Shown here: positions 51,800-64,000 of the stretch, piece by piece
Position numbering within the stretch: position 1 is the stretch's first letter
Layout of the letters: each line of letters opens with the position of its first letter
DNA from: Heterobilharzia americana
Lineage: Eukaryota > Platyhelminthes > Trematoda > Strigeidida > Schistosomatidae
Direction: 5' to 3'
Length of the DNA: 64,000 nucleotides
NCBI GenBank assembly: GCA_944470555.2
Contig: OX104132.1
Location: 1,592,931-1,656,930, forward strand
Translations under genes and position numbers: made by a program
Notes under the pieces: model-generated
Seen by the model: the letters and a program-made list of their open reading frames with translations, nothing else
Database searches by the model: none
Told to the model about the DNA's origin: nothing

Positions 51800-52116
51800 A
51801 GGGTTGGCTATTCTATTCACTAATTATTTGAACCCTTTATTTACCCACTAATACGAGACCTAGAAAGAACACGATAGCGTAGTCGGATGGGAAGGTATAT
51901 TCATGATGTCATGCCAAGATACTGACGCGTTCCAGCTAACCTGCTAGAGGGTCGATTACGAGCAATGCAACTTAACGCGACTGCATGCCGAATGGCGAGG
52001 ATGCCTGATAGGGTGCCTTCAGCTTAGCGAGTCCAGTTAAACCGTCAAGGTCAGCACCACTGTTGAGTCTCATCAAACCCCAGTCTATTGATTCCGGGGA
52101 AGTGTGTGACCTGGCA
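51800..52116 (-). repeat. Inverted LTR related to 48441-48751
   Basis: On the minus strand from 52116: 'cacacacttcccc', 'gctgaccttgacggtttaac', 'aagctgaaggcaccctatca', 'ggcatcctcgccattcggca', then 'catccgactacgctatcgtg' and 'aataattagtgaat'. These follow the order of the plus-strand LTRs at 48441-49043. Similarity becomes unclear below about 51800. It is in the opposite orientation to the element it follows, so it belongs to a different insertion or an inversion. Confidence 0.75.
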
Positions 52117-52439
52117 ATTTAATCCATACCCGAGTAGGATGAGCGCGAGTCAGTCATAGCTGCGTAGCTCTCCAACATATTGGAGGTGTTAGCAGATGGA
52201 ACAGAGGTAATCTTGGTAGTCGGTGCGTCCCGAAGGTTAGAAACTTACAGGGAGAAAAAGTGTGGACGCACATGGGTTTTCGTCTTCTGGTGAGCAGTTC
52301 TCCTTAGGTCACAACGACGAATACCACAGTAGCCGTTCGGTAAAATTCCACCGTTTCGATGACTTGAATTACTTACTATTTTGTAAGCTGTTATTAACTT
52401 GCTATGTTACCTACGTAACTGGGAGAGTAAGGCCTTAGG
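52117..52439. other. Short stretch without recognised genes
   Basis: Nothing identified. Confidence 0.4.
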
Positions 52440-52494
52440 CCTTCAGTGTATCCTTGCAGGAGTTTTACTGCAGGCCCAAAACACTCCTCGGTGC

Positions 52495-53342
52495 TCACCT
52501 CTGGACCTTCTCCAGGGGGTTGGCATCTATTTTCAGGTATGGTGACACGACGACGTCGAGAACGTCTAAATGGGGTCTATATAGGTCTTGCATATCTTCA
52601 GGAAGAGTTCCAGAGTGACAGTGACCACTTGTCTGCACATGAAGTGGAGTACTGTATAAGCTTTGTGAGCATCTCATAGACAGGTGGAGCAGGTGTCCAG
52701 TGTGCCAGTCAGTATCAGTACTAGGTATTTCTCTGTGGTGGTGTGGGGAAGTCGTGTTCCACGGAGAGATAGGATACGTTTTGCAGGCCCAGGGCTCGAA
52801 TAAACGTGGATTGGCGTTTGTCCAAGTTAAATGCTAGTCCACCGTTACTCGCCCACTCTGCAAGGAGTCTGGGACCACTTTGTGGTCCGCTTGGTTCTGC
52901 TTCGGGTGTCACAACATTCTATAAATTAACATCGTCAGTACGGAGTAAAATCGGGGAGCTGAAACTCGATGGAAGGTCATTCAAGAAAAAGGGACGGCGC
53001 CGGGTCCGGGATCGCGGCTTTTGATACTCCGGATGATGATTCCCCCAACTTGAGAAAGCCCTATTGACCTTACATAACTCCTCGCTGTCTAAATGGCCCC
53101 GCAGCCAGGAGAGCACTTGACTATTGGTTTCCAACCTTGACATTTCGCTAATGAGTGTGCTATGTGAGACTGTGACTAAGGTCTTTGTAAAATCCAGGAA
53201 AATCCGATGAAGAGAGACTAGGAAGTTTAACATGTTGTCCATCTGTCCCCGGGTACCAGGTTGGGGTCAGAGGATGTGCTGTTTTAGAAACCGTATTGGA
53301 TATCGCCGACTGCTCCCTTCCTGTCCAAGTACTCTCTGACAT
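52495..53342 (-). pseudogene. RT and C-terminal region of the decayed CR1/Perere-like element
   Basis: DNMLNFLVSLHRIFLDFTKT, LVTVSHSTLISEMSRLETNS, QVLSWLRGHLDS and KVNRAFSSWG (53242-53050) are the RT motif A/fingers region (FLDFTKTLVTVSH, equivalent to MDYSKAFGKVSH in the copy at 16687). LLAEWASNGGLAFNLDKRQS and TFIRALGLQNVSYL (about 52870-52760) follow the FADD position, itself reduced to RTDDVNL. VVSPYLKIDANPLEKVQR (52550-52495) is the C-terminal block. Confidence 0.75.
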
Positions 53343-53662
53343 TGTTGTCTACCAGGTTCTCCATTACTTTCGACAGCACTGGTAGAAGTGCCACGGGTCG
53401 ATAGCGTTTCGGGTCCTGTCTGTCTCATCCTTTGCAGGCAGGAGAGAGAATACCACGCTTCCGCTCACGTGAAAGCATGTTTTAGTCTAAGCAGTGTCAA
53501 AACATTACAGAGCGGATTGCATAAGGTACCTGGACATTGTTTCAACACAGATCTTCGAGTGTCGTCACGTCCCGATTGTTTTCTTACGCGGGGCGCTGAG
53601 AGTTTTTGGGACTGCGGTTTGTGTTACCTTTATCCCATACAACCGCCTGACATCATGTAGTG

Positions 53663-54210
53663 CTAAAAGTTCCGCAGGCGGTTGGCAAGTTCGGTTATTC
53701 CCGAGCCAGTGACATCGTCAATCTTCCCATGCGACCCAGCCTTTTTGGTGGTGCTGAGTGGGCTCAAGTCTAACCTCCAGCTTGAAGTTGCCCTGTCCTG
53801 TCTATGGTTGAAGGTTGGGCCATTAAAACGTCCCATTATGACGACCAGGTCACACCCCATATTCATCACCACGAAAATTGTCTGTAGCAGTTGTCAGTTC
53901 CCTTGCACGCTGCTAGTTGGTGGGCTCTATCGATCTCCCACCAGGCACTTAGTGCATCCAGCCTGGAAATGCCACCAGGCCGAGCCCGGGAGCCTTGACA
54001 GCAGAGTTACATAGGCTCGTTCACCTTTAAGATTGTCACCCAAATCCATTGCTGCTCCACCTCCTTCCTTGTGTTTTTTGTCTCCCTGAACAAATGCGTA
54101 CCGTGTTTACCAGCTTCAATGATTCTCATATCTGGCGGTAACCACGTCTCTGGCAGAATTACAATCATTCGATTAAGGCAGGAACAGCCAGGCAGTAGTT
54201 GCTCTATCAT
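53663..54210 (-). pseudogene. Endonuclease region of the decayed CR1/Perere-like element
   Basis: VILPETWLPPDMRIIEAGKH (about 54170-54110) matches the ITETWL motif, here with Pro for Thr. GTHLFRETKNTRKEVEQQW follows. LVVIMGRFNGPTFNHRQDRA (about 53840-53780) matches the GDFN catalytic motif with Arg for Asp. Frames are broken between the blocks, so the nuclease is inactive. Confidence 0.7.
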
Positions 54211-54600
54211 ACCTCAAAGTCCCCTTGTAGTGATGCAAAGACACCTGGGGGCGCTTCTGACAACATTGGGTGTCTTAGTGGCGGTGGACTGTGGGGATTC
54301 GTGTGCAGTCGTGGAGCCGGTCCAGTCATGCTTTTGCCAAAATAGTTACTGGATATATTACAGAGCCCAGACCAGGTTAAACGTCCTGTTTATTAACGGT
54401 AATGGTGACCACAGCATGAAGGGAGACTGTCATCTGCTGTTTTCCGGGTGTTCTGACCTGTTTCCGCGACAACGAACGTTCTCGTTGACGTTTTTCTCAA
54501 CTGCGTACCAAGTTTGCAGTTCTCTGGCAGCAGAAGTTAATAGCCGTCCATCTAGGCTACGCCATTGTCGCTAGGTGTGGGGGTGTAGGAATCTGTAGAC

Positions 54601-57266
54601 CTCTGTCATCGTTATCCCATTAATCCTGACGTTGTTGATAACCGCCACCATCGTTCGACATCACGTGCAGGCGTCTCTACCAACGTGTCACCTCTCGGTT
54701 CCGATAAACTATGGACAACCATAGTTGTTGGATTCAGCCGTGGGGAGCTTCCTGGGATGCTTCCCCTCTGGTCATGGCCCATCTGACCCAGCCCCTTTGT
54801 CGGATGACCGGTTGGTGACTGGTACGCGCGTCAGCAAGAGGAATCATTTGGCCTCCCTAGATGAGCTCAGGATCACCCTCATCACCGAGGCTTTCCCTGA
54901 GGTGAATATTTGCCCTTGTATGGCCGGCATGGTTTCTCTTCTGAGCCACCTGGTCCTGGTGTGAACGTGCCGTTTTCCACTTCTGTTTGTCGAAAAGTAT
55001 CCTTTTCTCAAGAAGAATCATGATATACAGGAAAGTCAGATGTGATGTTGGGGTTCAAACTGTGATCAAAACTCCTGTTATTGTGTACTGCGAGCGATTT
55101 TTATAGTTGTTCCTTTTTTTCCACTGTAACCCATTTTTCTCGATGATGAGCGGGATGGGCCGTTGAGGCAATTGCTGGGACTGAGGTTGATATGGTTAAT
55201 CTTACGGCTGATAGTTATTTGAAAACGTTTGGTCTATTAGCTAATGTGACCGTAAGCGGAATGATAGCAACACTTGTGTTTTGGACTCTCACTTGCAGCA
55301 ATGGTTTACGTGGGCGCCAGTGTTTGAATGGCTGCTGCGGGGTTCTTTACAACCACTCTAAATGAGCCAGTAGTGAGGACTGGTCCTACGCAGCACTGTG
55401 GGCAGATTTACCAGAAATACGTGCATGAGTGACGCACCGTGAAGGCGCATTACCGGTCCGGTAAGTGTTTATCGCGTCAGCACTCCACTCACTAATTACG
55501 AATGTCACACCTCAAAGCCGCGTCCTTTTTATCCACAGCGAGATAACACATGAAGTAATAGTAACCTTGACTGGAGGGTTCAGTCAAGGACTTTCCTCCC
55601 CTTCTCTATCGTCTCACTGTGGTTGTTTTCGCAGGCATGCTGGAGGTGTCGGGATGGCACGCTCTTCACTGAAGGAGAGCATATGGGTTCTCAGATACGA
55701 ATTCCGCTCTTCGGATCTTTTCGGGAATTGGAGTTCGTAGCTGCTTGAGTGAGGTTGGCCTGTGATCTTTTGTGGCAGTTTTACATCTCTTACCCCCAGC
55801 CCTGATTACTGCCAAGGGAGGGGAGGTCGGTAACTGAGACGAAAATTCACTTAAGATGCTTTTGGGACCAGATTTGGCCAAACCAATGCAGCTAATCATT
55901 TAGATAGGTAGTTAGAGGGAAAAGGCTAAATAAAAGTACTTAGGTTAAGTAGAAAGCAGAAAAACTGTAATGGTTAAAGCAAGCTGTCATTCCTACCTCT
56001 CACTGTCTTGTCGTGGAACTCAGAAGGATATCAAAGGTCTCCCACAAGTCCAAGATACATGATCACCACAGATAAATCGTGCTTCAGATGCAGCAACCTG
56101 AGCTACAGTACTTAATCCACCCAGCCTGACCCACCACACAGTTGTCAGATTGTAGGGTCATGGTAGTAAGCGATTGGAGATTATGTGTTTCACAGACAAA
56201 TATCTACGCAAAACGGTCAACTTCGGAAGTGGAAGATTTCATTCAATAGGCGTGTATAGGGTTATATCTGGGAAGAATAAAGGTGAGGCAAACACGCCAC
56301 GGGAATAAACCAAGACGGTTTAAGAGGTGGTCACCTGGTTAATTTCGGAACAACCTTAACAACCTACATCAAAATTCTGAAAAAAAGACCTGAAAGCTGC
56401 AGACCTCTGGTGTGAGACAGGGATCACAGTCAGAAATTCATCAGCAAATATGGAAGATCTCAAGAAAAGAAGCTCGACTTCAAAGGTGACTTCGTATACA
56501 GCAGAATTATTTCATCAACTAAACACATCCTGTGGTCAAGTTGATCACTTCCTATTAAATAAAACCCCTCAACACAATCAAAAGTCGACAGGCTCACTTC
56601 GCCATCCGCCTCAATTTATAATGACATCCTCACATGGACTTCTGGTCAGAGTTACATCATAAGAGAACACAGAATAGCGGACATTACATTCGTTAGACGT
56701 CTTCGGTGAACAGATGGTTTCAACAGTCCACCAACTCGACATCTCACCCACATCCAACATGAGTCGCATACAACGAAATTGTTGGAGATAAACAACATCC
56801 AACGTTATTCGATTCTCCTCAGCTTGATCAAGACTATGGCGATCAAACAACTGACTAAATCATCTTGGACTTCTAAAAAAAATTTGATGGTCACTTCACC
56901 AATTGAGTTCAATCCATGAGATTAACACATAATTTGCTTGTTACTTACCATCAGCTGACCTACTTGTTAATCTTACCACATAGTCCTGTATGAGTAGTCA
57001 CATTATTAGGCTGGATTGACTGTTGATTTGTGCATGCAACTGAAACATCTCGGCGTATCTCGTTTAGTATATTCACATGTTAATTGAGCCATTCCATTTC
57101 CCGTTAACAAACTTCATTCAGCTGCAACAAATCATGTTCGAATTGTTCCTTGATATGACATATGAATGTTTTCGATTGTAAGCGGCTGGCAAGAAAATGG
57201 CGAGAAAACTGGTATCATATTATACTTCTGCAAGCGTTGTTCTCCCTTTCGTCAGGATAATGTGGG
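54601..57266. other. Stretch without recognised genes
   Basis: 54601-55800 is G+C-richer and may be the leader of the CR1-like element or another eroded repeat. Open frames of 79-91 codons at 54725-54964 and 55465-55740 (+) have no domain. 55900-57266 is AT-rich with nothing identified. Confidence 0.45.
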
Positions 57267-57425
57267 GGTTCCTAATGGGACTTGGGATTCAGTAGCACAC
57301 CTCCACTGCACTCTCTTCTCTGCAGTCTTCTCTTTTAACTAGACGCCACGACTGCTCACAAGCTTTCATTTCTTCATCACACGATCTCCTTCACCTCAAA
57401 CTCAACCAGGAAGACCAACTCATCG
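57267..57425 (-). mobile_element. (TAA)n-tailed element, 3' tip
   Basis: 'ggttcctaatgggacttggg', 'ctgcactctcttctctgcag' and 'cacaagctttcatttcttca' match the terminal 160 bp of the copies at 29048 and 13189. The tail itself is lost. Confidence 0.7.
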
Positions 57426-57919
57426 AACACTTTCGAACAAACTATCACTTCTTCCCAAAGTAATCAGGTCGATAAACATTGAAGATGTTGAAGAATGATG
57501 AATAATTATGCTTTAATTAAAGTCATAGATACACGACAAAGTATATCAATACTAGGAAGTGCATGTTGTAATATATTTGACAATATACTTAAGAAATTCA
57601 GAACCACAAATTGGTTGAATCGATATGTTGTCACTTTGAGAACATCGACTCATGTTCAGATGCTTCGCCATCACCGATAATTTCACTGAAATAATAATGA
57701 TGGATGGTGGTTAGTAAGAGACTGCAGGGCTGACGTTTCATCCTACTTGGGTGGGAACGACGTTATGTTAAATCAAGCATTAGTGGAGAAAACAGGAAAC
57801 AGTGGTGGTGTTTTTCGTCAGGGGATGAGTACAACGTGTAGATGACAAAAGGGGGTTGGGGTGGGGTGGGGGGAAGAATGCAGGATGTTAAACGGGTTTT
57901 CATTTCTCTCAACTGGTCT

Positions 57920-57957
57920 ATCTCTCTCTCCCTCTCCCTCTCCCTCACCCTCTCTCA
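57920..57957. repeat. CT-rich low-complexity tract
   Basis: (CT)n and CCCTCT units. Confidence 0.9.
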
Positions 57958-60900
57958 CATACACACACTCCTGGCTGAATCTCTGTGATCTCCTACAAGA
58001 TTGGAACTAGTGAATTCCTCCTTGAAGTAGAATTCCTCATTTTGTGATGTTTGAAAAGAAAACTCCTCCTGTCAGCAAAACAACTTCCATCTTCATTGTC
58101 TTCACATCTTCTTCACTCCTAAATAAATGAAAGACAAAACAAGTCTGTCAACTTTTATCTATAGAAAAAGCTCAACGTGAAATCAATGTCAGAAAAAGTG
58201 AACACTGAAAGAGTTTTCCAGTCAACACTCTGCATATCCAGTAGACATTCAAAACTTGAAATCACCTTGGTCACAGTTTGACTCACCGAAACTACACATC
58301 ACATAATCCACTTTGATAAAATCGAAGGTATTCAGGAAACTGCAATAAATGTCTCATAAATATAAAACTTTTCTCTAGCATATCTCTCCATCATTATACA
58401 CTAGTGTGTCAACAAATGAAACTCCAGATATTATTTCTAATTTATTAGACTACAACACTAACCTGACAGAAAGATATCCATTGAATACCAGTGACATCAT
58501 CAACGCCTGAAAATATCCATTCCACATTGATTAATTCACATCGAAAAGAAAACCATGCGAACAGATTAACACGGAGCAGCTATCCCTTCAACTATTTTAA
58601 CCATGGTAAATGACCTACTCATGTGAAAACTGGAAGAAAGTATTCCACTACAAGTAGTCAAGTCGAAAGTTTGTCCAACAAATCTCCATGATATCTGTGT
58701 AGTATAGCAATGAGACACGTATATAAGACTTATGTTCGATTGGAAAATTTACATCCACGAAGCATCAAATTTAGCTGAGAAACACAATCGAAACAAGGTG
58801 AACCATACCCTTTCATTTCATCCAGTCTCTTACCTTACCTTCTACTCTCGACACTCCCTACACTAACTGAAATCGAGCCACAGTAGCAACTTGAACAGAA
58901 TAGCCAGGCTGTTTGCAATTATCTCAGATATGCATCATATCTGCTTAGCCTATTCAACAAACAACACTGAAACACACAATTTACAATACAATCTCAGAAT
59001 TCAACGAAATATCGATGCGAATATATTCACTCTCATCCATCCTGAAGATTGTCGAAGTGGAAATTATCTAAACTTCAAGAGTTTTGTTCACTTAGTCATA
59101 AGAAATAGCTGGTGAAAACAGACCTCAACCGCATGACACATCTCCGTTGGAAAAACAGACATTGGAAGAGGAAATGAATATATTGTAACATCCTACCTCC
59201 TTGATAACAGATTTCCATAGGAATTCATCAATGAGGAGCACAAATGTGTACCGAGTGAAACTGTGAGGTGTGATATGGTCAAGGAAAGGATTGTTCCCCT
59301 CAATCTTGGATACAACGGTCATGGTGTTCCCCGTGGAGTTAATTACAGAGTAAATGCTTCCTTGAACACGATTCATTCAACTGATAGATTAATCTCACTC
59401 TACCCAATCAATTGCTCATTGACAATCAACATTGACAAGTCAACCGTCTCCATATCACCTCCAATTCCATATACCAATTCACGAGTATATTCCGAAACAC
59501 ATAGACTCTAGACGAAGAGAACAATGGGTTTGTGATGGTATATCCGAGCATATTTCAAGGTATTTGTGACCGAGAGATGGAAACTTCTTCAACACAGTCA
59601 TCACTCCTCTCTTTATCCATGGTGGGCATCAAGTCGATATTCAAAAATCCTTCAGAATAATAATTAATCAGACAGATGAATTCTAATATGCTTCATTTCA
59701 CTGAACCGTTAGTCATTCAACGATCACAACCAGATGTGTGTGTACAGAATGTAACATTCATCACTTTGTATCTAACACGATAAAAATGTTCGATTTGTTA
59801 ACTATCATTATCCTCTTTGTATACATCATTGTCGTTTCATACAGGTTGAGTTTATTGCTGTTATCTTACAGTTCACACCCTTCACATAATCATCTCAATA
59901 CTACTCACATCAACTCTTTGATTACAACATCAATATGATGACCTCATTTCACACATTCTCTGTAGCCTTTCTCAGTATGCTAAATACATTCGTCGATTCC
60001 TCCTCACATCCAACTCCCACTCTCTAATAGTCATGGAATATTGGTAGAGTGAATTTCGAGGTTTGTAGAGATTCACTCATTTCAGGTTGATATTCATCAT
60101 GGATTCATCATGGATTGACATCAGTGTGAGGGAGGATTAGTGTTCATTGTTGGCTAGCTTCGAGAGGTGATTCTCGATGTTCGAGTGAATAGTGGTAACC
60201 AGTGAGATGGATAGAGTAGAACATGAGGAGATTCATTCAATGACAGCATCCGATGGGGATCACGCTGTATCGTGAACTGACAGAAGTAGGAAATCTGGAC
60301 GACTGAATTTCGACGTGATGAGTGAATGGTGACTTGTTGACCACGGAGTCTGAACGGCCTAGCTTCGATTCCTGATGAGGTGGGTGATTAATGTCCGTTA
60401 CTGGTGGTCCCTAATTATCTCATCACCGCTATTCAATGCTCCCACACACTTCAGATTTCCACTCATCAAACGATATTAGTAGTGATGAAGTATGTGTTAC
60501 ACTCAGTTTTCCAAGGAGGTGGCAATCTCTGAAAACAGTCGAAAATGTTGTAATGACGGAAGGCAAGTATATGATTGAAATTTGTAAAACGAATCATCAT
60601 TCATCGAATATCGATGACAAAATGAGAAATGACACTGAACGAGATGATGAAATCACTCTGAAATCATGAAAATATGCCAAAATAATCATACAGCAACTCA
60701 ACCAAAGTGATATTAGAGTGATCAAGAGAACATGAAATTCACTGGAGAACAATTTAGCTCACATGCAACACAAAACTGTCCAACATTCACAGTCTAGTCA
60801 TCAGAATGTGATGCTGTATACAAGCGACAAACATCATGTGAATTCAAGGTTGGAAAATATATCCAGTGAACGGTTACCAATCACCTTCCTAAGAATCCAA

Positions 60901-61348
60901 CAACAGTGTGGAGGCTTGAATACACATCAGTGTTAATTTAAGACACGCTTTCATTGAATGTCACAAAGTCGGCTTCGATAATATCATGGTTATTGAGTAA
61001 ATGATGAGTAGTATCTCATTACAGAGTCTCTTCAAGTGAAATGAATATGAAATTGTCTGAATGGGGCTGTTGGAGTAGAACATCGTTTCACCTTATTTCA
61101 TCCCACTCCCACAAACAGAAATAAGCAACACAACTATGATGAGAAGTATGATCTTATGAGTACATGCAAGCTTCCATCTCCAATTGACACACTTATCACA
61201 CAATATGTATGTTCACTGTCAATTTCTATTGGTTGATAATGCAGCTTCATTCATGCAGAAAAACTCAGACCTACTTGTCGCACATTAGGTGTGATTTGAT
61301 AAATTCTGGTTTACTTTTACTATGACGAAGCAGTCCAATATAATTAGG

Positions 61349-61349
<1 letters not shown>

Positions 61350-61387
<38 letters not shown>
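61350..61387. repeat. (GA)n microsatellite
   Basis: Uninterrupted GA dinucleotides, about 18 units. Confidence 0.95.
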
Positions 61388-61390
<3 letters not shown>

Positions 61391-62654
61391 GGGATTGATT
61401 ACTGACTGAATCATTGTTTATCGAATCACTACCCAGTCAACGTATGTGACAGGAAAGGCGCAACACCTTTCTATATCAGAGACATTGAAAATGTTAGTAC
61501 CAGTGAAAACAATGAATAAGAGTTGACAGGACTATAAGAAGTGGATGTGGAAAGTAGTGTGATTACATTGATATGATTATGAGTAATGATAATTTATGCT
61601 CGAAACGTCATCAAGTAGATAATAGTGTATTACTGTGTATTATAAATAAATAAATCTTTAATATGGAGTTATTATGAATAACTGATTCCAACTGTTCGAA
61701 ATTACATCACACCTATGAAAAGTTTATTTCACCTCTGTATTGTCGACTGTTTTCGAGTCGTTATCATAACCGAATGAAGTACCCAAATTATTGTTAAACT
61801 GAATGGTTGACGTTCGCATATCCCACTAGTACAGACTTGAAATATCAACTTTGATTCAGTCAGGACTCAGGACTAGTTACCATGAAAGAGATTACTCTCT
61901 AGTGACCAAAAAGTCTATTTCACCCACTCATACTGGAAGTAAGTTGTGGCGTCAATGGGTTCGTAGTAATGTCTTTGACTCCAGCACTGGAGGCACGACA
62001 CAGGATAAAGTCTGAATATCTAAGAGTGATGGATAATTGTTTGTTATCCTGTTTAAGATTCTTCAGGAATACTGGCTGAATTAAATGAGTATTCTAGTTA
62101 TGTTATAACTTCAACCATACGTTGTCCTGGTGAAACAAAGAGAGAATACTTAAGCAACTCACTTGGACTGGTGGAATCAGGCATATGAGAACACGTATTT
62201 CGTCTATGGAACTTGTCATGTAGCAGGTGTGCTCCTATTCAGATACCTTAAAACTGAGTGAATATATTAATGTTGATCGTGGTAACTAGGAGAGGACTCC
62301 AACTTGAAGCGCGTTTTGTGCTACCAGGGGCTTCTCAGCTGAATGTGTCTAGACCCCAGTGAGTGGATTTATTCCAGCTGAAACTTCAACCGAGCATCAA
62401 GCACTTCAAACTACAAAGTGTTATCCATTTGGCTAGTGATTTTGTTTCTAAATAAAACGTTTATGCAGATAAATGTCCACAACACTCTGAAACATAGATA
62501 CAATCCCTATTCACCTTAAAATACATTACTGTATATTGAGCATTAGTGAAATGCTTCTGGACTGATATCATTAATTTGTAAGGAGAAACTGTGACTTCTC
62601 CTGCCCAGCTGTCGGAAAGGAAGGTTATGCCAACCTAAGACCTTCGGTCATAGT

Positions 62655-63010
62655 CACATCATCATCATCATTGATTCATTCATTCACCAAAGTAGGACCA
62701 GGTATTACTGTGTAACGGTCCAACTTGCCACAGTACGTCAATTAAAAAGCCAGTAAAGTGGAAGTCGAAGAAGAAAGGAAAATTCAGTCGAAAGAAATAT
62801 AAAGTTACAAAGGAGATAAAGGAAGAATGAGAAAATGATAAGATTCGGTATAGTGTCGTTAAAATGAGGATAATATGTGTATATATCTGTGCCACTGACC
62901 TAGAGTTAGTCTCTAACCACTGGTTTCTCTTGTCCTATGAACCCCAACCGGGTAGTCTGCATTGCCCTACATGGCTCAAACCAACAGTCATAGACTTCAT
63001 GCATTGATGC
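62655..63010 (-). mobile_element. EN-RT non-LTR retrotransposon, 3' tip with (GAT)n tail
   Basis: CATCATCATCATTG at 62660 on the plus strand is the tail; 'attcagtcgaaagaaatata' is the shared 3' UTR. The minus strand at 63010-62950 ends the coding part (CMKSMTVGLSHVGQCRLPGW). Only about 20 codons remain. Confidence 0.75.
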
Positions 63011-63536
63011 CATACCATCCACAATACCATAGAAATTGTTATATTAGCATCTGGGTTGAAAATAAACACCATTATATTGAAAGAGATAAAACTAACCGGA
63101 TACTGTTCAACAGTGTATCTCAAAGAACCTAATCTGTAAGATTCAGTCCTCTTGGTGAGTATGTTCAACGCCATCGATCAGTACTAATCCTTACATCACA
63201 CTTTATCCATCCTAGATACCGTTCAATGAAGTCAATAAAGAACGAACTTCATTATATAAGTATAGTTATTTATGATAATCTCTAACTATCTACAAATAAT
63301 GATCGATATTTATTAGCCTTTCAATACATACAAACACAAATCATTGGAAAGGCTCCAATTGAAATTACCCCTATTATGATTGTAAAAATAGAATGGGAAA
63401 AATAAACTACCCTTCCAGTTGAAATAACGAATCCCAATTGGTTATTTTGGTGTCAACATAGACTTTTAAAGTATTGTACATACAGAAAGTGTATAACTTT
63501 ATGCCAACTCTTTCTATACGTTGTATGAACATGTAG

Positions 63537-63587
<51 letters not shown>

Positions 63588-64000
63588 TATATATATATTC
63601 TACAATGCAAGGATAGATACTTTCAAGTCATTATATTCTGATAAATTATTGATGGAAGAAATAAACGATTAATGGCATTTTATAACCACATTCCTAGTTA
63701 TTTTGTAGGCAAGAAAGAGAGAGAAAAAAATAGTTGATTTCTTAACTTTTACACCATATATACTAACTGCTTAGATATAAACTGTATACACTGATGAATA
63801 AGGTGGTAAATTAGCTATCATAGAGGATTCCTTATTCTTGCCTGTTTACACTGGGACCAGGGACCATAAAAGTAGTATAGATTAAGAATTTGAAGAGATG
63901 AAAATTGTTGAATATTTAAACTAAATTCAGTTTTGTTACTGTAATGATGATTAATGGTTAGTAATGAAGTTCTGAAACCATGTTACATCTCAGTTGAAAC
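63011..64000. other. Stretch without recognised genes to window end
   Basis: AT-rich with a TG microsatellite; nothing coding. Confidence 0.45.
63538..63586. repeat. (TG)n microsatellite
   Basis: About 24 uninterrupted TG units followed by a short TA run. Confidence 0.95.

Larger units (their letters stand above)
52440..54600 (-). mobile_element. CR1/Perere-like retrotransposon with endonuclease and RT, heavily decayed
   Basis: Minus strand, 5' to 3': endonuclease pieces at 54210-53670, RT at about 53400-52700, C-terminal block at 52677-52450. The order and spacing match a near-complete second ORF of a CR1-like element. Compared with 16150-17950 it is much more eroded, so it is an older insertion. 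The G+C content of this copy is visibly higher than that of the surrounding AT-rich DNA. Confidence 0.75.
57426..62654. other. Long AT-rich stretch without recognised genes
   Basis: 5.2 kb with no retroelement motif that I can read, unlike the rest of the window. Short ORFs (58891-59115, 59263-59511, 60436-60669, all +) have codons of mixed use but no known domain and could be exons or chance. Low-complexity tracts are listed separately. 57735-57760 holds a hammerhead-like half motif (see rejected items). Confidence 0.4.

Noticed and set aside
57735..57765. Second hammerhead (GTTTCATCCTACTTGGG)
   Set aside because: The minus strand has GAAACGTC and part of stem II, but the CUGANGA box is gone; at best a remnant.
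1..64000. CRISPR arrays, bacterial operons, rRNA genes
   Set aside because: No regularly spaced repeats, ribosome-binding sites or rRNA sequence were seen; the window is eukaryotic.

Overview
The window looks like repeat-rich nuclear DNA of a schistosome-type blood fluke (Platyhelminthes, Trematoda). Four things point there: a young Ty3/gypsy element of the CsRn1/Boudicca type with a CHCC gag finger, a hammerhead-ribozyme repeat resembling the schistosome SM-alpha repeat, abundant trematode-style endonuclease/reverse-transcriptase retroelements, and long AT-rich gene-poor stretches. Nothing prokaryotic is present. The genus is an inference; no species marker was read.

Only one host gene is recognised: an intronless ORF at 34647-35057 (-) with the fold signature of the RNase P/MRP subunit Rpp21 (Rpr2 family). 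Almost everything else recognisable is retroelement sequence.

Layout. 1-546: reverse transcriptase (RT) scrap of a CR1/Jockey-like element. 3978-5520, 13189-14640, 24441-25205, 28793-28858, 29048-30260, 33540-34560 and 57267-57425: copies of one non-LTR family ending in a (TAA)n tail. 8451-13080 (-): a recent LTR element with identical 432-bp LTRs, a textbook -1 frameshift signal between gag and pol, and no integrase. 16150-17950 (-), 47400-48440 (-) and 52440-54600 (-): decayed CR1/Perere-like elements. 17925-19397 (-): a short LTR element holding only gag and protease remnants. 19718-20300, 21440-22290, 35545-36224, 36740-39330, 40725-41830, 42050-42740, 43380-46050 and 62655-63010: fragments and two near-full copies of a second EN-RT non-LTR family. 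20560-20700: SM-alpha-like repeat with a hammerhead ribozyme. 22344-22645 and 28363-28620: a repeat with a tRNA-like pol III promoter between inverted arms. 23370-28010 (+): an old gypsy element split by a nested (TAA)n element. 30400-31260 (+): RT of a different gypsy type. 31740-33300 (+): a Penelope-like element with RT and a GIY-YIG remnant. 48441-52116: a decayed CsRn1-type element with two tandem LTRs in front and an inverted LTR behind.

The most notable signals outside ordinary annotation are the GGGAAAC frameshift site with its downstream hairpin, the integrase-less but young element, four perfect palindromes within 181 bp at 7165-7345, the hammerhead motif, and a perfect 66-bp inverted repeat made by two oppositely oriented (TAA)n-family ends. 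Family and clade names rest on motif recognition by eye; no alignment or database search was run. Long stretches (547-3977, 5521-8450, 14641-16150, 54601-57260, 57430-62650, 63011-64000) contain no gene I can support.
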